Shown here: one piece after another, positions 51,289 through 60,386 of the stretch
Layout of the letters: the number at the start of each line of letters is the position of its first letter
Position numbering within the stretch: position 1 is the first letter of the stretch
From: Sphingobium sp. CR2-8
GTDB taxonomy: Bacteria; Pseudomonadota; Alphaproteobacteria; Sphingomonadales; Sphingomonadaceae
Assembly: GCF_035818615.1 (NCBI RefSeq)
Contig: NZ_JAYKZY010000002.1
Span: 932,501-996,500, forward strand
Direction: 5' to 3'
Length of the DNA stretch: 64,000 bases
Translations under genes and position numbers: made by a program
Notes under the pieces: generated by a model
What the model was told of the DNA's origin: nothing
Seen by the model: the letters and a program-made list of their open reading frames with translations, nothing else
The model's database searches: none

Positions 51289-52899
51289 TTACCTGCGCCC
51301 GAACCATTTCCCCAGGATCGACCCGTCGCGCAGCACTTCGCGCGCCGCATTATGCCCCGGCGCGCCGGTTACGCCCCCGCCCGGATGCGTTCCCGCGCCG
51401 CACATATAGAGGCCCTTCACCGGCCCGCGATAGCCGCCATGGCCCAGCACCGGCCGCGCCGCCCACATCTGGTCCAGCGTCAGATTGCCATGCATGATGT
51501 CGCCGCCGACCAGCCCGAACTTGCGCTCCAGATCCAGCGGCGAATGGATCTGCCGCGCGATCACGCTCTTCGCAAAGCCCGGCGCATGGCGCTCGACCGT
51601 CGCGATGATATCGTCCGCCGCCGCTTCGCGCGCGTCGTCCCACGACCGTCCGTCCGGCAGTTCCGGCGCGAATTGCTGGCAGAACAGGCTCGCCACATGG
51701 CACCCTTCGGGCGCCAGCGTGTCATCCACCGTGGACGGGATCAGCATCTCCACGATCGGCGCCTTCGACCATCCGTCCCGCTTCGCGTCCATGAAGGCCC
51801 GGTCCATATAGTCCAGCGTCGGCGCGATGATGATCCCCGACTGGTGATGCTCGCCCGCGCCCGGCAGGCAGGTGAAGTCGGGCAGGGCGCTCAGCGCCAC
51901 ATTCATCCGGAACGTCCCCGATCCCGCCTTGAACGCCTTGATCCGCTTGACGAAATCTACGGGCAGGTCGCTCGGGTCCATCATCCGCTCATATAGCAGT
52001 TTCGGCCCGACATTGGCGATCACCGCGCCACCCATCACCGCTTCGCCGCTCTCCAGCCGCACGCCGACGGCACGCCCGCCATCCACCAGCACCGCCTCGA
52101 CCGGCGCGTCCAGGCTGATCTCCACCCCCATCGCAGTCACGACCTGCGCCATGATCCGCGTGATTGCGCCCATGCCGCCGACCACATGCCCCCATGCGCC
52201 CTTCTTGCCGTTCACCTCGCCGAACACATGGTGCAACAGCACATAGGCGCTGCCCGGCGTATCGGGCGACGCATAATTGCCGACCACCGCATCGAAACCG
52301 AACGCCGCCTTCACCGCGTCGCTCTCGAACCAGCTATCCAGAAAGCCGCGCGCCGATTTGGTGAACAGGTCCAGCACGTCCCGCTGCGCCTCGATCCCCA
52401 GCCCCGCGACCCGTCGCCCCTGTTTCAGCGCCTCGACGATCATCGTCAGCCCATCGCCGACATTGGGCGGGCTTCGCAGCACCAGGTCGCGCAGCACATC
52501 CGCCACCACCTCCAGCGCCGCATAATAAGCGGGCAGGGCGGCGGCATCCTTCGCGCTGAACCGGGCGAACTCCGCCTGCGTTTTCTCAATTCCGCCGCCC
52601 AGTTTCAGATAGCCGCCATCGGGCTGCGGCAGGAAGTTGCTGATCGGCCGCTCGATCACGCGATAGCCATGGGTCTCCAGCTTCATGTCGCGGATCACCT
52701 TGGGATTGAGCAGGCTGACCGTATAGCTGGCGGTGGAATTGCGGAAGCCGGGATGGAACTCCTCCGTCACCGCCGCCCCGCCCACGACGCCGCGCCGCTC
52801 CAATATGCGCACTTTGTAGCCCGCCCGCGCCAGGTAGAAGGCGCAGACCAGCCCATTATGCCCGCCCCCGATGATGACGGCGTCGTAGCTTTTGGTCAT
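51289..52899 (-). CDS. Phytoene-desaturase-like FAD-dependent oxidoreductase (PYROXD2-like)
   Basis: 536 residues from ATG 52899. Dinucleotide-binding motif DAVIIGGGHNGLVCAFYLAR, then ILERRGVVGGAAVTEEFHPG, and a C-terminal FAD motif YMCGAGTHPGGGVTGAPGHN. This belongs to the crtI/PYROXD2 superfamily, but there are no carotenoid genes nearby. It is coupled to the Rieske oxygenase upstream by an ATGA overlap, suggesting joint oxidation of an unknown, probably hydrophobic substrate. Forty-two bases separate it from pyrB. Confidence 0.87.
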   Translation of the reverse strand: MTKSYDAVIIGGGHNGLVCAFYLARAGYKVRILERRGVVGGAAVTEEFHPGFRNSTASYTVSLLNPKVIRDMKLETHGYRVIERPISNFLPQPDGGYLKLGGGIEKTQAEFARFSAKDAAALPAYYAALEVVADVLRDLVLRSPPNVGDGLTMIVEALKQGRRVAGLGIEAQRDVLDLFTKSARGFLDSWFESDAVKAAFGFDAVVGNYASPDTPGSAYVLLHHVFGEVNGKKGAWGHVVGGMGAITRIMAQVVTAMGVEISLDAPVEAVLVDGGRAVGVRLESGEAVMGGAVIANVGPKLLYERMMDPSDLPVDFVKRIKAFKAGSGTFRMNVALSALPDFTCLPGAGEHHQSGIIIAPTLDYMDRAFMDAKRDGWSKAPIVEMLIPSTVDDTLAPEGCHVASLFCQQFAPELPDGRSWDDAREAAADDIIATVERHAPGFAKSVIARQIHSPLDLERKFGLVGGDIMHGNLTLDQMWAARPVLGHGGYRGPVKGLYMCGAGTHPGGGVTGAPGHNAAREVLRDGSILGKWFGRR

Positions 52900-54062
52900 G
52901 CCATGTTGCTCCACCCCATCCCCGGCGCCCGATGCAGCCGCGCCTGCGGGATCACATCGCGCACCCGCCCGCAAAAATGCCGCAACGCCACTTCCTGCTC
53001 GGACAGCGGCCCCACCGTGAAGCTCGCCGATGCCATGCCCGCCTGCACCCGCGCGACAAGGTCCGTATCCTCGACATTCACCTGTCGGTTGATCCGCCAA
53101 TTGAGGTAACGCGCCACCCGCATCTCCCGCCGTGAGTTGGGGATCGCATAGCTGATCTCACGGATCAGCGTCTGCGTCGGCGACACCGGCAGCCACTGCA
53201 TGAAGTCGATCTGGTCGGGATAGATGTCGAAGGCGACATTGGGCCACAGCTTGTAATAGGTCCACAACCGCTGCCGCTCGGGTGGCAGATGCGGCACTGG
53301 CGGAAGGAAATGCTGATAGGCCCGCTCGGACAGGTTGGCCGACGGCCGGTCCAGGATCGGCCCCCACATCGTGTCGACATGCGCGCTGGATTCCACGCCA
53401 TAGCCATCACCCATCAGGCGCTTGAGGCCCGGATGCGCCACCGCGATATGCAGTCCGTCCGCATAATTGTCGCCGATGATCTTCCAGTTCACGTCCCGAG
53501 GCCGCAGCGTCACTCGCCCCAATGCCCGCACGTCTTCGAACCTGTAGGGCGCGACTTCATGCGCGTAGGGCGCCATCATCTGCGCCACGGACGGTCCGCC
53601 ATCATCGGCCAGCCGCACGAACAGAAAGCCCTGCCACGCCTCCACCTCGACCGGCGTCAATCCATGATCCGCCAGCGCGAACGCCGCGCCATAGCTGGCC
53701 TTCATCGGCACGCCCGAAAGCCGCCCATCCTGTTCGTAAGTCCAGCCATGATAGGGGCAGACCAGCTTCCTGGCGCAACCGCCGGGACCGTCCACGATGC
53801 GCGCACCGCGATGGCGACACACATTGGTGAAGGCGCGTATCGTCCCGTCTTCACCGCGCAGGACGATCACGCTTTCACCAATATAATCAATCACATGATA
53901 ATCGCCGGGTGCGGGAATGTCGCTCTCATGGCACACGATCTGCCAGGATGGGCGGAAGATGCGTTCCACCTCGACCGCGAAAAACTCGGCGTCGCCATAG
54001 GTCCAGGTCGGCAGGCTCCACCCCGCATCGGGATCATTCCCCGCCAGCACCCCGCGAACCAT
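52896..54062 (-). CDS. Rieske non-heme iron oxygenase, alpha subunit
   Basis: 388 residues. Rieske [2Fe-2S] ligands are in NVCRHRGARIVDG and LVCPYHGWTYEQDG (residues ~80-115). The catalytic iron site is DNYADGLHIAVAHPG (His-x4-His, ~198-212) with a further Asp expected downstream. Ring-hydroxylating or N-demethylating oxygenase type; the substrate is unknown. No ferredoxin, reductase or beta subunit gene is adjacent, so electrons must come from elsewhere. Its stop overlaps the FAD oxidoreductase start; a BASS transporter gene precedes it by 60 bases. Confidence 0.88.
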   Translation of the reverse strand: MVRGVLAGNDPDAGWSLPTWTYGDAEFFAVEVERIFRPSWQIVCHESDIPAPGDYHVIDYIGESVIVLRGEDGTIRAFTNVCRHRGARIVDGPGGCARKLVCPYHGWTYEQDGRLSGVPMKASYGAAFALADHGLTPVEVEAWQGFLFVRLADDGGPSVAQMMAPYAHEVAPYRFEDVRALGRVTLRPRDVNWKIIGDNYADGLHIAVAHPGLKRLMGDGYGVESSAHVDTMWGPILDRPSANLSERAYQHFLPPVPHLPPERQRLWTYYKLWPNVAFDIYPDQIDFMQWLPVSPTQTLIREISYAIPNSRREMRVARYLNWRINRQVNVEDTDLVARVQAGMASASFTVGPLSEQEVALRHFCGRVRDVIPQARLHRAPGMGWSNMA

Positions 54063-54122
54063 ATCGCACCCCCGCGCCCATCATGTTTTACGATCGTATA
54101 ATAGACTTTTCGAAAAGACGAT

Positions 54123-55115
54123 TCAACTGTCCAACTCGCTGTCTCTTTCACCGTCCGCCTGTGCCCCGTAACGTCGCGCCAGATAGGCGCAGACCATCAA
54201 CTGGATCTGGTGGAAGACCATAATCGGCAACAGGATCGGGCCCACCGCCGCAGCCGGGAACAGCACGCCCGCTATCGGCACGCCCGACGCCAAACTCTTC
54301 TTCGACCCGCAAAATTGCAGCACGATCGCATCTTCCCGCGACAGGCCCAGCATCCGGCCCACCATCAGCGTGAAGAACAGGATCGCCACCAGCATCCCGA
54401 TGCACAGCAGCGCCAGCACCAGCAGTTCCTCGCTCGAAACCTTGGACCATAATCCCTCGACCACCGCGGCGGAAAAGGCGGCATAGACCACCAGCAAGAT
54501 CGATCCCCGGTCGACCCGTCCGATCATCGCCTTGTGCCGCTCGATGAAGCCGCCGATCCAGGGCCGCATCAGATGGCCGACGACGAAGGGCAGCAGCAGT
54601 TGCAGCACGATTCCTTCGACCGAGGACAGGGAAATCAGGCTCCCGCTACCGCTCCTCTGCATCAGCAGCGCGACCAGCACCGGCGTCAGGAAAATGCCCA
54701 GCAGGTTGGAAAAGGAAGCGCTGACCACCGCCCCGGCCACATTGCCCCGCGCGATCGCGGTAAAGGCGATGGACGACTGCACCGTCGATGGCAGCAGCGC
54801 CAGGAACAACAGCCCGGGCCGCATGTCTATGGGCACGAACCCGAATTGCCCGACGATCAGTCCCAACAGGGGAAAGGCGACGAAGGTCGTTGCCAGCGTC
54901 GCCAGGTGCAACTTCCACGCCTTCGCCCCGCTCCAGATCGCCGCGCGCGACAATTTTGCGCCATGCAGGAAAAAGAGCAGCACGATGCCGACATCGGCCG
55001 CCATGTCTGCGACCCACGCGCCGATCCCCCGCGCCGGCAGGATGGACGAGAGGGCGACGGTCGCGATCAACAGGATCAAAAAAGGGTCCAGGGCTTGACG
55101 CAGGCGCTGTATCAT
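54123..55115 (-). CDS. Bile acid:sodium symporter family (BASS, SLC10A7-like) transporter
   Basis: 330 residues, about ten hydrophobic segments. Family segments: ADVGIVLLFFLHGAKLSRAA, LLFLALLPSTVQSSIAFTAI, NVAGAVVSASFSNLLGIFLT, and SGVPIAGVLFPAAAVGPILL. This is the YfeH/SLC10A7 branch, whose substrate is not established. It leads the apparent transcript BASS - Rieske - FAD oxidoreductase, so uptake of the Rieske substrate is a reasonable guess. Confidence 0.88.
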   Translation of the reverse strand: MIQRLRQALDPFLILLIATVALSSILPARGIGAWVADMAADVGIVLLFFLHGAKLSRAAIWSGAKAWKLHLATLATTFVAFPLLGLIVGQFGFVPIDMRPGLLFLALLPSTVQSSIAFTAIARGNVAGAVVSASFSNLLGIFLTPVLVALLMQRSGSGSLISLSSVEGIVLQLLLPFVVGHLMRPWIGGFIERHKAMIGRVDRGSILLVVYAAFSAAVVEGLWSKVSSEELLVLALLCIGMLVAILFFTLMVGRMLGLSREDAIVLQFCGSKKSLASGVPIAGVLFPAAAVGPILLPIMVFHQIQLMVCAYLARRYGAQADGERDSELDS

Positions 55116-55204
55116 GAGCTTCCATCATCGACTGTTCGGGCAGGGGATAGACGCGGGCCATGGCATGCGCCAACAATTTCCCCTTGGACGCGCACAAGGA
55201 GAGG

Positions 55205-55968
55205 ATGACCGTGAGCGAAGATATCAGGATCATGGACGATGCGGGTGTAATCGAAATCCGGATCGATCGGCCGGACAAGAAAAACGCCCTGACCGCTACC
55301 ATGTATCGCGCCATGACCGCTGCCCTCGCCGACGCGTCTGCGCGCGCGGATATCGGCGCGGTGCTGATCTCGGGGCAGGGGGATGCCTTCTGCGCGGGCA
55401 ACGACCTGAAGGATTTCATGGCCGGGCCGGAGGGGGGCGCCGCCGCCTTCGACTTCATCCGCGCCATCGCCGCGTTCGACAAACCGCTGGTCGCCGCGGT
55501 CCAGGGCCAGGCCGTCGGCGTGGGCACGACCATGCTGTTCCACTGCGACCTCATCTATGCCGCGCCCGACGCGCGCTTCGTCATGCCCTTCGTCAATCTG
55601 GGAATTGTACCGGAAGCCGGTTCCAGCCTGCTCGCCCCGGCGATCATGGGCCATGCCAAGGCGGCGGCGATGCTGCTTCTGGGCGAACCGATGGACGCGC
55701 AAAGTGCCGATCGCGCCGGCTTCGTGACCGCCATTGTATCGACCGACGCACTACGCGATCATGCACGGGCCAAGGCTGCGGCGCTCGTGGCCAAGCCGCC
55801 CCAGGCGCTGGCCGCCACGCGCCGCCTGATGAAGGGCGATTCCGCAGCGCTCGCTGCACGGATCGAGGAGGAAGCGCGCCTCTTTCGCGAAACCCTCTCC
55901 TCCCCGAAGCGCAGGAAGCGTTCGCCGCCTTTTTCGAAAAGCGCCCCCCGGTTTTCCGCAGGGGTTAG
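55205..55968 (+). pseudogene. Enoyl-CoA hydratase/isomerase family protein, frameshifted near the 3' end
   Basis: From ATG 55205 with AAGGAGAGG upstream. Crotonase fold: EIRIDRPDKKNALTATMY, the oxyanion hole FCAGNDLKDFM, and GVGTTMLFHCDLIYAAPDAR, then VNLGIVPEAGSSLLAPAIMG. At the C4 run 55902-55905 the frame breaks. Adding one C restores SSPEAQEAFAAFFEKRPPVF and a stop at 55968, which lies just before a strong hairpin. As read, the frame runs on to 56044 with unrelated residues. The function may survive because only ~22 C-terminal residues change. Substrate unknown. Confidence 0.85.
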
Positions 55969-55978
55969 GCCATTGGGC

Positions 55979-56022
55979 GGGAGCGCCGTCGAAGCATTCT
56001 CACGCCATTCGACGGCGCTCCC
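55979..56022. terminator. Perfect 15-bp inverted repeat, likely bidirectional terminator
   Basis: GGGAGCGCCGTCGAA (55979-55993) and TTCGACGGCGCTCCC (56008-56022) are exact complements with a 14-base loop. It lies between the corrected stop of the enoyl-CoA hydratase (55968) and the convergent lipoprotein gene. No T tract. Confidence 0.65.
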
Positions 56023-56030
56023 GGATCCCA

Positions 56031-56345
56031 TCATTCCTTCTTGAGGTCGCTGCCCGCCTTTTCCAGCGATTCGCCGACATCGCGCTTGGCCTCGCCCGCT
56101 TCACGCTTCGCATCGACGGCTGCATTGTCCGTGGCCGCGCCGATCCGGTCGGCGCCATTGTCGATCGCCCGTCCGGCCCGGTCCAGGCCATTGTCGATCT
56201 TCGCACCCGCATTGTCGACCGCGCTGCTGACGTCGTTGCCGATCGCCGACCCGGCATTTTCCAGATTGTCCTGCGCCTTTTCCGAACAGGCGGACAGGCT
56301 GGCGACGGTCAGCACCGCGACTGCGGCGATAAGGGATGTGCGCAT
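56031..56345 (-). CDS. Small lipoprotein with amphipathic repeats
   Basis: 104 residues. Lipobox VASLSACSEKAQ (Cys ~20). The mature part is a string of near-repeats: DNAGAKIDNGLDRAG, AIDNGADRIGAATDNA, DAKREAGEAKRDVGE. This is a predicted all-helical, charged surface of unknown function. It resembles small entericidin- or LEA-like lipoproteins only in composition. Convergent with the hydratase gene. Confidence 0.75.
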   Translation of the reverse strand: MRTSLIAAVAVLTVASLSACSEKAQDNLENAGSAIGNDVSSAVDNAGAKIDNGLDRAGRAIDNGADRIGAATDNAAVDAKREAGEAKRDVGESLEKAGSDLKKE

Positions 56346-56413
56346 GAAGGCTCCTCTTGCAACATATGGATGCTGTTAAGCGCAGGAAGCCGCATAAGGT
56401 TTCGCAACCCTGC

Positions 56414-56929
56414 CTATCCGCTGCGCAGGCCGAATATCATCGACCGGTCGGCTTCTGGGATCAGCCCTTCCAGTACGCGCCAGAATCCGGTGACCGATCC
56501 CTGTCCCGCCTGGGCATAGGCCGCAGCCATCTTCTCACGCAGGGCGCGAAACAGTTCGGCTTCCAGCGTCTTGCCCGCAGGGCTGAGCCGCAGCAGCTTT
56601 TGCCGCCGATCGCTGGCGCCCGTCCGCGTCTCGATATAGCCACGCTCGATCAGGTCGTTCAGCACCCGCCCCAGCGATTGCTTGGTGATCGCCAGCAGCC
56701 GCAGCAGATCCTTGACCGTCAGGTCGGGCTGGCGCGAAATGAAATAGAGCGCCCGGTGATGCGCCCGGCCAAGCCCCTGCGCGGCCAGCCCTTCGTCGAT
56801 CGATCGAGTGAGCGCGGAATAGCCGAAATAGAGCATCTCGATCCCGCGCCGTATCTCGTCCTCGCGCAGGAAGAGCGGGGAGGCCGATGAAATCTGGGCG
56901 GGCTGGGAGGGGGTACTGGTAACCGACAT
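56414..56929 (-). CDS. MarR family transcriptional regulator
   Basis: 171 residues. Winged helix: HHRALYFISRQPDLTVKDLL, RLLAITKQSLGRVLNDLIER, GYIETRTGASDRRQKLLRLS (the wing with the conserved D-R). Binds DNA as a dimer and usually responds to small aromatic ligands. Its target is unknown; it lies just left of tRNA-Gln and the integrase but is oriented away from them. Confidence 0.9.
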   Translation of the reverse strand: MSVTSTPSQPAQISSASPLFLREDEIRRGIEMLYFGYSALTRSIDEGLAAQGLGRAHHRALYFISRQPDLTVKDLLRLLAITKQSLGRVLNDLIERGYIETRTGASDRRQKLLRLSPAGKTLEAELFRALREKMAAAYAQAGQGSVTGFWRVLEGLIPEADRSMIFGLRSG

Positions 56930-57051
56930 GAAGGGATATGATCCGGCATAGAGGCAAAGTGCATATTGGCGTCACGAAACTGGCATGACTAGGCTTTCCT
57001 TTCGCCGATGACACGTTATATGGCGGTCCGCGCCGACATGATCGGTGCTGC

Positions 57052-57126
57052 TGGGGCGTCGCCAAGCGGTAAGGCAGCGGCTTTTGATGCCGCCATGCGC
57101 AGGTTCGAATCCTGCCGCCCCAGCCA
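57052..57126 (+). tRNA. tRNA-Gln (TTG anticodon)
   Basis: Acceptor TGGGGCG/CGCCCCA, D-arm CGCCAAGCGGTAAGGCA, anticodon stem GCGGCTTTTGATGCCGC with anticodon TTG, T-arm GCAGGTTCGAATCCTGC, 3' GCCA encoded (57123-57126). The integrase gene that follows 220 bases later makes its 3' end a probable attachment site. Confidence 0.97.
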
Positions 57127-57142
57127 ATATTTCGACCCATAT

Positions 57143-57295
57143 TTACCAACACCGTCTCACAGGGTTGCAATAAAAAACCCTGTTTTCAGTGACTTATTTC
57201 CGTTATTCTGTCTCACGCCGGAGCCATTCCGATCAGGCAGTTTCAGGCGATTTGTTGGTAAATCCGTTGGTAAAAACAGGCGTCGAAGTTGGTAA
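57143..57295. repeat. GTTGGTAA repeats, candidate integrase arm sites
   Basis: GTTGGTAA occurs at 57254-57261, 57266-57273 and 57288-57295, and inverted (TTACCAAC) at 57143-57150, between tRNA-Gln and the integrase gene. Four copies of an 8-mer in ~150 bases is far above chance. Their position fits arm-type binding sites of a tyrosine recombinase; this is inference. Confidence 0.6.
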
Positions 57296-57345
57296 TCGGG
57301 TGCTGCCGGTTCGAATCCGCAAACAGCGGAGCCGGAGTACCGCCC

Positions 57346-58632
57346 ATGCTGACCGATCAAATGCTCGCCACTCTGGTGGCCCGCGACAAGCTCATCAAAA
57401 AGTCCGACGGTGGCGGCTTGCACATCGTGGTGATGCCGTCTGGGAAGAAGCGCTGGCGTCTCGCCTATCGCTTCGATGGCAAGCAGAAAACTGTCGATGG
57501 CGGCGAGTATCCCGCTGTCAGCCTGCACCGTGCGCGCGTCTGGGGCGAAGAGATGAAGGCGCTCGTCTCGCAAGGCACCGATCCCATCGACCATAGGAAG
57601 GAAGCCAGGTTTCAGGTCGTGGCCGACCGGACCACGTTCGCCATGCTGGCACATGAATGGATGGAGGCGCGTCGTCCGGCTTGGTCCCCGCGCTACGCCC
57701 GGCTGATAGAGGGGCGGCTCAACAATGATATTCTCCCTATTATAGGGGACAAGCCTGTCCGCTCCATCCTTCCACGCACGATGCTCGAAGCATTGCGCGT
57801 GATCGAGGCGCGCGGGTCGTTCGAAATGGCCCATCGCATCACGAACCATTGCAGCGAAATATTTCGTTTCGGCATCCCGGACGGACGCTGCGAGAGCGAT
57901 CCATGCCGGGACCTTTCATCAGCGATGATCAAGCCCCCGCCGGTCCGGCACCGCGCCAAGATCGAGATCAAGGACCTTCCTGAATTCTATGCACGTCTCA
58001 ACGCAGACGGCGGCTCGCAACTGAGCCACCTCGCATTGCGATGGACGATCCTTACCATGGTGCGGACACAAGAAACGCGATTTGCGCAATGGACAGAGTT
58101 TGAGGGGCTGGGAAGCGAAGAGCCGCTCTGGCGCATACCGCCGGAGCGCATGAAAATGCGTTCCGAGCATCTTGTGCCCCTGCCCCCGCAGGCCGTCGAT
58201 CTTTTGCGCCAAATCCGGGACATTAATAAATATGGCAAAGTCGGCAATGAGCGGCTGGGGAAATATCTGTTCCCGGTTGCTGGCTCCCGATCGGACGTCA
58301 TCAGCGAAAACCGCATGCTCGATGTCATGTATCGAATGGGCCTACGCGGCAAGGCCACGGTCCACGGCTTTCGATCCCTTGGCAGTGCCGTCTTGAATGA
58401 GTCCGGTCTCTTCATGCCAGACTGGATAGCAATGCAGCTCGCGCATATGCCGCGCGGGGTCAGGGGGGTCTATAACCCGGCGCGTTATCTGCAGCATCGC
58501 CGTAAAATGATGGATTGGTGGGCGAAATATCTGGATGCAGCTGAAGAGGCCGCACCGATGGCCCTCGAAGGTTTTAAAGTCGCCCAACGCAAGCAGGAGA
58601 AAACCTTGGCTTGGTTTCAGACGTCATGGTGA
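57346..58632 (+). CDS. int: Tyrosine-type (P4-like) site-specific integrase
   Basis: About 428 residues from ATG 57346. The N-terminal DUF4102-like region LIKKSDGGGLHIVVMPSGKK, the core-binding SAM-like domain (~100-190), then the catalytic domain: first Arg in LTMVRTQETRFAQW, H-x-x-R in VHGFRSLGSAV, and Tyr in GVYNPARYLQHRRKMMDWW. RIPPERMKMRSEHLVPLPPQ is the typical P4-integrase segment. It lies just downstream of tRNA-Gln, its likely target. The gene is lower in GC than the flanking chromosome. Full length, so probably active. Confidence 0.93.
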   Translation: MLTDQMLATLVARDKLIKKSDGGGLHIVVMPSGKKRWRLAYRFDGKQKTVDGGEYPAVSLHRARVWGEEMKALVSQGTDPIDHRKEARFQVVADRTTFAMLAHEWMEARRPAWSPRYARLIEGRLNNDILPIIGDKPVRSILPRTMLEALRVIEARGSFEMAHRITNHCSEIFRFGIPDGRCESDPCRDLSSAMIKPPPVRHRAKIEIKDLPEFYARLNADGGSQLSHLALRWTILTMVRTQETRFAQWTEFEGLGSEEPLWRIPPERMKMRSEHLVPLPPQAVDLLRQIRDINKYGKVGNERLGKYLFPVAGSRSDVISENRMLDVMYRMGLRGKATVHGFRSLGSAVLNESGLFMPDWIAMQLAHMPRGVRGVYNPARYLQHRRKMMDWWAKYLDAAEEAAPMALEGFKVAQRKQEKTLAWFQTSW

Positions 58633-58912
58633 CGGATGACGCTGCTGAGATTGTCTTGGGTGAACGCCAACGCTCTCATGATCATTGATCAGCCAAGGAC
58701 ATAAAGGATGCAAGTAATGGTCGTTTGCAAAATGTCGGCTTCAGAGCTGTGGGCATTAGATAGCAGCCATACCAAAAACGTAGCTAAAGCAATTTGCCAA
58801 TAGGCCAGACGATAGCCGCGACATCGGCAGAAATTTTCATGAATGGCGCTTTGCATCCAGAAAGTTGGTTGGGCGTTGTCCCGTCACAACCGATTCGTTC
58901 AGGGGTGACTCA

Positions 58913-59212
58913 ATGCGTACCAGAGAGAAATTAGCCGACGTCGTGGCAGGGCAATCGGGTCGCCAGCAACGCAAGCAATTCGTGCGATCGCTTAAAGAAA
59001 CAGCGGCTCGCGCAGTGGTAACAGCTTCTGTGACTTTCGTTGTGGGTTGGGCCCTTAAGCGGATGTTCGAAAATTCTGTGACAGAAGCAGCGAAAGAGGG
59101 AGCCGCAGAAGCGGTTCAGCAAGAAATTCCGAACAAAACACCGCTCATGTCGAGCCTTCCATCTTATCCAATGAAGGCTATAGAAGATTTGCCGAGTGAT
59201 TTTGGCAGGTGA
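58913..59212 (+). CDS. Hypothetical membrane-anchored small protein
   Basis: 99 residues from ATG 58913. Charged N-terminus with GRQQRKQFVRSLKETAAR, one membrane segment AVVTASVTFVVGWALKRMF (~34-52), then an Ala/Glu-rich region. No family recognised. Codon use is AT-richer than the chromosome, in keeping with a mobile region. The 280 bases before it (58633-58912) contain only a weak 31-codon frame at 58708-58803. Confidence 0.55.
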   Translation: MRTREKLADVVAGQSGRQQRKQFVRSLKETAARAVVTASVTFVVGWALKRMFENSVTEAAKEGAAEAVQQEIPNKTPLMSSLPSYPMKAIEDLPSDFGR

Positions 59213-59456
59213 TTTATCTGCCAAGCTATAATGGCCGATAGTGGAATGTCCGGTTCGGAGCCCGGCTGCAGAGGTAGCTGACATTCACCCGGCGTCGGCT
59301 GCCGACCAATTGTTGCCTTTCGATCGCAGAGGCACGAACGTCGGCTGTTAGCAAAGTTGGTCATTGTGGTTCGAGCGACGTGCTCGTCTGCGCGCAATTT
59401 TCAGATTTTTAGACTGAGGTTCGCGATCATCAATGCCGATATGAAAGCACCGCGCC

Positions 59457-60386
59457 TCAGCGTTCTGCCAACCTCTTGGCGATTGCCAGCGACTGGCGGA
59501 TCAACGGCATGCGCTTGCGTTCAGTCCGCACAGCCAGATAGCCTTTCACCTCGATCAGGGATGAGCGCGTATCGAGCGGTAGCACCCTTATGCGGCTGTC
59601 GGGCGGGCATTCCTTCTCGAACATCAGGCTCATGCCGATGCCCTGAGCGACGCCCTCCCGGATCATTTCACGTGTGTGCAGTTCCATCGTCTGGCCCGGT
59701 GCGATTTCCGCATCGGCCAGAAGTCGGTTCATGGCCGCCAGCGTGCGCGACGTGGCTTCACGGACCAAAATCACTTCCTGCGCCAGCCGCGCAATCGGGA
59801 ACAGCTTCAATCCATCGTCCGGCCATGACGCCGGCAAAATCGCCACCAGTCGGTCTGCATAAAGTGGCGTGTAGGTATAGTCCGTTTCGATCGGCGGTTC
59901 GCAGATGATGCCGATGTCCACCTGCGCCTTCAGTAGCAGCTCGTTGGTCTGCATGGCGTTGGCGATCGTCACGCGAAAATGCGCATTGGGAACTTCCGTC
60001 TTGAACGCGGCCATGAACTCGGCGGCATAGGGCGGACTGTCAGTACCCAGGCGCAGCAGCGCGCCGCTGTCGATGTCGTCTTCGCCCAGCAGCGCGCCGA
60101 TCTCATCGGCGATCCCGAACAGTTTCTGCGCTTTGTCGAACAGTTCGTGCCCGGCAGTGGTCAGCGTCAGTGGTGGGCGCATCCCTTCGATCAGCTTGAC
60201 CTTGTAGCGATCCTCCAATGCCTTCAACTGTTTGGATAAGGTCGGCTGCGAGATGTTGAGCCGCCGTGCGGCCTTGCTGACGCTGCGTTCGCTGGCGACC
60301 GCATAAAAGCTGCGCAGATGCAGGAAATTGACGCTCAACCCATTACCTTTCCCTGACCGAAGGCCATGCGCGTCTATGGTCGCCAT
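59457..60386 (-). CDS. LysR family regulator of the phosphonate cluster
   Basis: 309 residues. N-terminal winged HTH: FLHLRSFYAVASERSVSKAA, RRLNISQPTLSKQLKALEDR, then an effector-binding domain of the LysR type. Divergent from the FAD oxidoreductase-phnX genes with a 92-base gap, the classical layout of a LysR regulator controlling its neighbours. The start may instead be a TTG at 60338, which would give a more typical N-terminus. Confidence 0.88.
   Translation of the reverse strand: MATIDAHGLRSGKGNGLSVNFLHLRSFYAVASERSVSKAARRLNISQPTLSKQLKALEDRYKVKLIEGMRPPLTLTTAGHELFDKAQKLFGIADEIGALLGEDDIDSGALLRLGTDSPPYAAEFMAAFKTEVPNAHFRVTIANAMQTNELLLKAQVDIGIICEPPIETDYTYTPLYADRLVAILPASWPDDGLKLFPIARLAQEVILVREATSRTLAAMNRLLADAEIAPGQTMELHTREMIREGVAQGIGMSLMFEKECPPDSRIRVLPLDTRSSLIEVKGYLAVRTERKRMPLIRQSLAIAKRLAER

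Noticed and set aside
57305..57320. GGTTCGAATCC near the integrase start as a possible second tRNA fragment or att site
   Set aside because: Only ~11 bases match the tRNA T-loop; the flanks do not extend the match.
57289..57345. Upstream extension of the integrase reading frame
   Set aside because: Overlaps the GTTGGTAA repeat region and contains no conserved integrase sequence; ATG 57346 has a ribosome site.
58708..58803. 31-codon frame with AAAGG upstream, between the integrase and the 99-residue gene
   Set aside because: Too short, no conserved features, ordinary composition for AT-richer DNA.
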